A stretch of DNA of 20,283 nt from Carex sylvatica (taxonomy: Eukaryota; Streptophyta; Magnoliopsida; Poales; Cyperaceae): assembly GCA_964058845.1 (NCBI GenBank), contig CAXKVR010000400.1:1-20283 (forward strand). The letters run 5' to 3'. Below the pieces are notes generated by a model, which searched no databases, was not told where the DNA came from, and was given only the letters and a program-made list of their open reading frames with translations. Shown one piece after another: positions 19,130 through 20,283 of the stretch (position 1 is the stretch's first letter; every line of letters begins with the position of its first letter). The translations under genes were made by a program, and so were the position numbers.

Positions 19130-19891
19130 TAGGGCAAAAATGGAGCGGATTCGGAGCGGATAATGCTGATATCATATTCATATCTGTCTTTCAATGAGCG
19201 GATACGAATACAGATAGTAAATATATACTAAAATTTAAAATCAAATCCGCCTTAAATGGACACAGATACAGAGCCGATAATCTTTGAATACAGATACAAA
19301 ACAAATAATTATCGGATAATTGAGTCATATGAACTTAAAGATAGAAATCACACGGAGTGTGTGATTTATTTTTTTATTCAAGATAAAGAATCATTATTAT
19401 TATCACTATTGTCATGAAAATTTATTTATTCTCACTGTTATGGCTGTTCTTATTGTTTATTTAATAATTAATATATTATTTTGATCAACTATAACAAAAA
19501 ATGTTTTTCGCATTACAAAATTCTTCACACACTGTAGCATAGAAGATCCACAGGATTAAAAAATGTTTAATAAAAGCCTAACAGGGCAAGTGTAAATTTA
19601 TGGGCCAACAACCCATCAACTTTCAAATCAAAATAATAGAATAATATTCATGTTCGGACTACGAATACTTAGTCCCACAAAAGAAAACAAACAGTTGAGG
19701 GAGCATAGAGGAGAAAAGAGATTGCGCTGTAACAAAATAAAAGGCCTCTTTTGAAAGGCAAAGCGGATCCGGGTATACCACTTCATTCTGCTCCGGATAG
19801 ATGTTGATATCCGCTCCGTTTGTAGCGTTGGATCCGTATCCGGATGCTGTGCTCTGTATACAAATATTATTCGGATCCGTTTTCACCCCTA
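19130..19891. mobile_element. Non-autonomous hAT-like element 4 (762 bp), same family as element 1
   Basis: Ends are TAGGGCAAAAATGGAG and, reversed, TAGGGGTGAAAACGGA. Flanks are CCTATAAG (19122-19129) and CCCATAAG (19892-19899), an 8-bp target duplication with one change. The left part (GGAGCGGATTCGGAGCGGAT, then AATGAGCGGATACG, AATCCGCCTTAAA) matches the right end of the element at 4644-5354 in reverse complement, so the two are the same family in opposite orientation. The centres differ. It has accumulated many substitutions in its GGATACGGATA motifs. An 81-codon open frame inside (19659-19904) runs across the border and is not a gene. Confidence 0.9.
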
Positions 19892-19899
19892 CCCATAAG

Positions 19900-20283
19900 A
19901 GCATCTACATCTCTAGTATTGTAAGAGTTTTGATATGACATTTTCTAATTCAATTTCAAAAATATGGAAGAATTTTTTATTAAGAAATTATTTATAAACT
20001 CCATATTTGTCAAATAATTGACTTAAATTATTTCTTCTTTTTAATTTATTGTTGAAATGACGCTAATGGTTGAAATGACATTATTCCAGGCAGTTACTGT
20101 TTCATATTATGTACAAATAACTCTGAAAATTTACACAGGGACAGGTAAAGCATTACCAGAGTGTTTCAGTCAAATTGGAAAATGGTACCCAGTTAGTAAT
20201 TGGCAAGAGAAAGTACCAAATTATTTGTAAAATCACCTCTATTTATTGATTAGCAATTTAGCAATAACAAAGTGAGATGGAGG
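19900..20283. other. Unassigned end of window
   Basis: It starts AGAGCATCTACATCTCT, similar to the GAGCATCTCCA phrase found at the ends of many plant MITEs, but no second end is inside the window. GTTGAAATGAC is repeated twice around 20053-20084. No gene is recognised. Confidence 0.4.

Noticed and set aside
19659..19904. 81-codon minus-strand frame
   Set aside because: It spans the right border and target duplication of hAT element 4, so it cannot be an ancestral gene.
1..20283. CRISPR arrays, rRNA genes, bacterial operons
   Set aside because: No regularly spaced repeats with unique spacers, no rRNA motifs, and the gene structure is eukaryotic.

Overview
The window is nuclear DNA from a flowering plant, most likely a eudicot. 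The reasons are an intron-containing gene for a plant-type cytochrome b5-fusion front-end desaturase, very AT-rich intergenic DNA, and dense nested plant transposons. There is no bacterial-style gene packing, no rRNA or tRNA gene and no CRISPR array. The species cannot be named from the sequence.

Positions 310-2320, minus strand: one intact protein-coding gene in three exons encoding a 451-residue desaturase of the sphingolipid delta-8 / acyl delta-6 type. It keeps the HPGG heme motif and all three histidine boxes, and both introns have canonical GT..AG borders. The surroundings of box 2 and box 3 depart from the usual sphingolipid-desaturase pattern, so the substrate is open. Its promoter and pyrimidine-rich leader lie just above 2320.

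Positions 2320-20283: no other convincing host gene. The DNA is largely non-autonomous transposons, several with exact borders and target-site duplications (TSDs). (1) Two copies of one long LTR lie in direct orientation: copy A (about 2965-5368) has no visible TSD, and copy B (15100-17290) is a solo LTR with TSD ATGAG. (2) Four hAT-like elements: 4644-5354 (TSD ATTTAGAG, inside LTR A), 8194-9088 (GTCCACCC), 17987-19121 (CCTATAAG) and 19130-19891 (CCTATAAG/CCCATAAG). The last two sit head to tail and share a target copy. (3) Palindromic Mutator-like MITEs starting GAGT: 7684-8057 (9-bp TSD AAAAAGTAT), 15829-16233 (9-bp TSD TTCTTTTAT, inside LTR B), probably 17465-17859, and a decayed single arm at 14640-14830. 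(4) A small foldback element near 10981-11149.

The two LTR copies act as empty-site controls for each other: the hAT in A is absent from B, and the MITE in B is absent from A. Smaller unexplained items are a dispersed repeat of about 120 bp present twice (11763-11884, 13656-13778), a possible coding-end fragment (12139-12285), a GC-rich triple repeat (12624-12712), a tandem duplication of about 110 bp carrying GCGTT repeats, and a leader-like stretch at 5817-6050.

Nothing here amounts to a new multi-gene system. The most interesting points are the possible altered specificity and intron structure of the desaturase, the composite hAT with repeated arms, and the clean nesting history.
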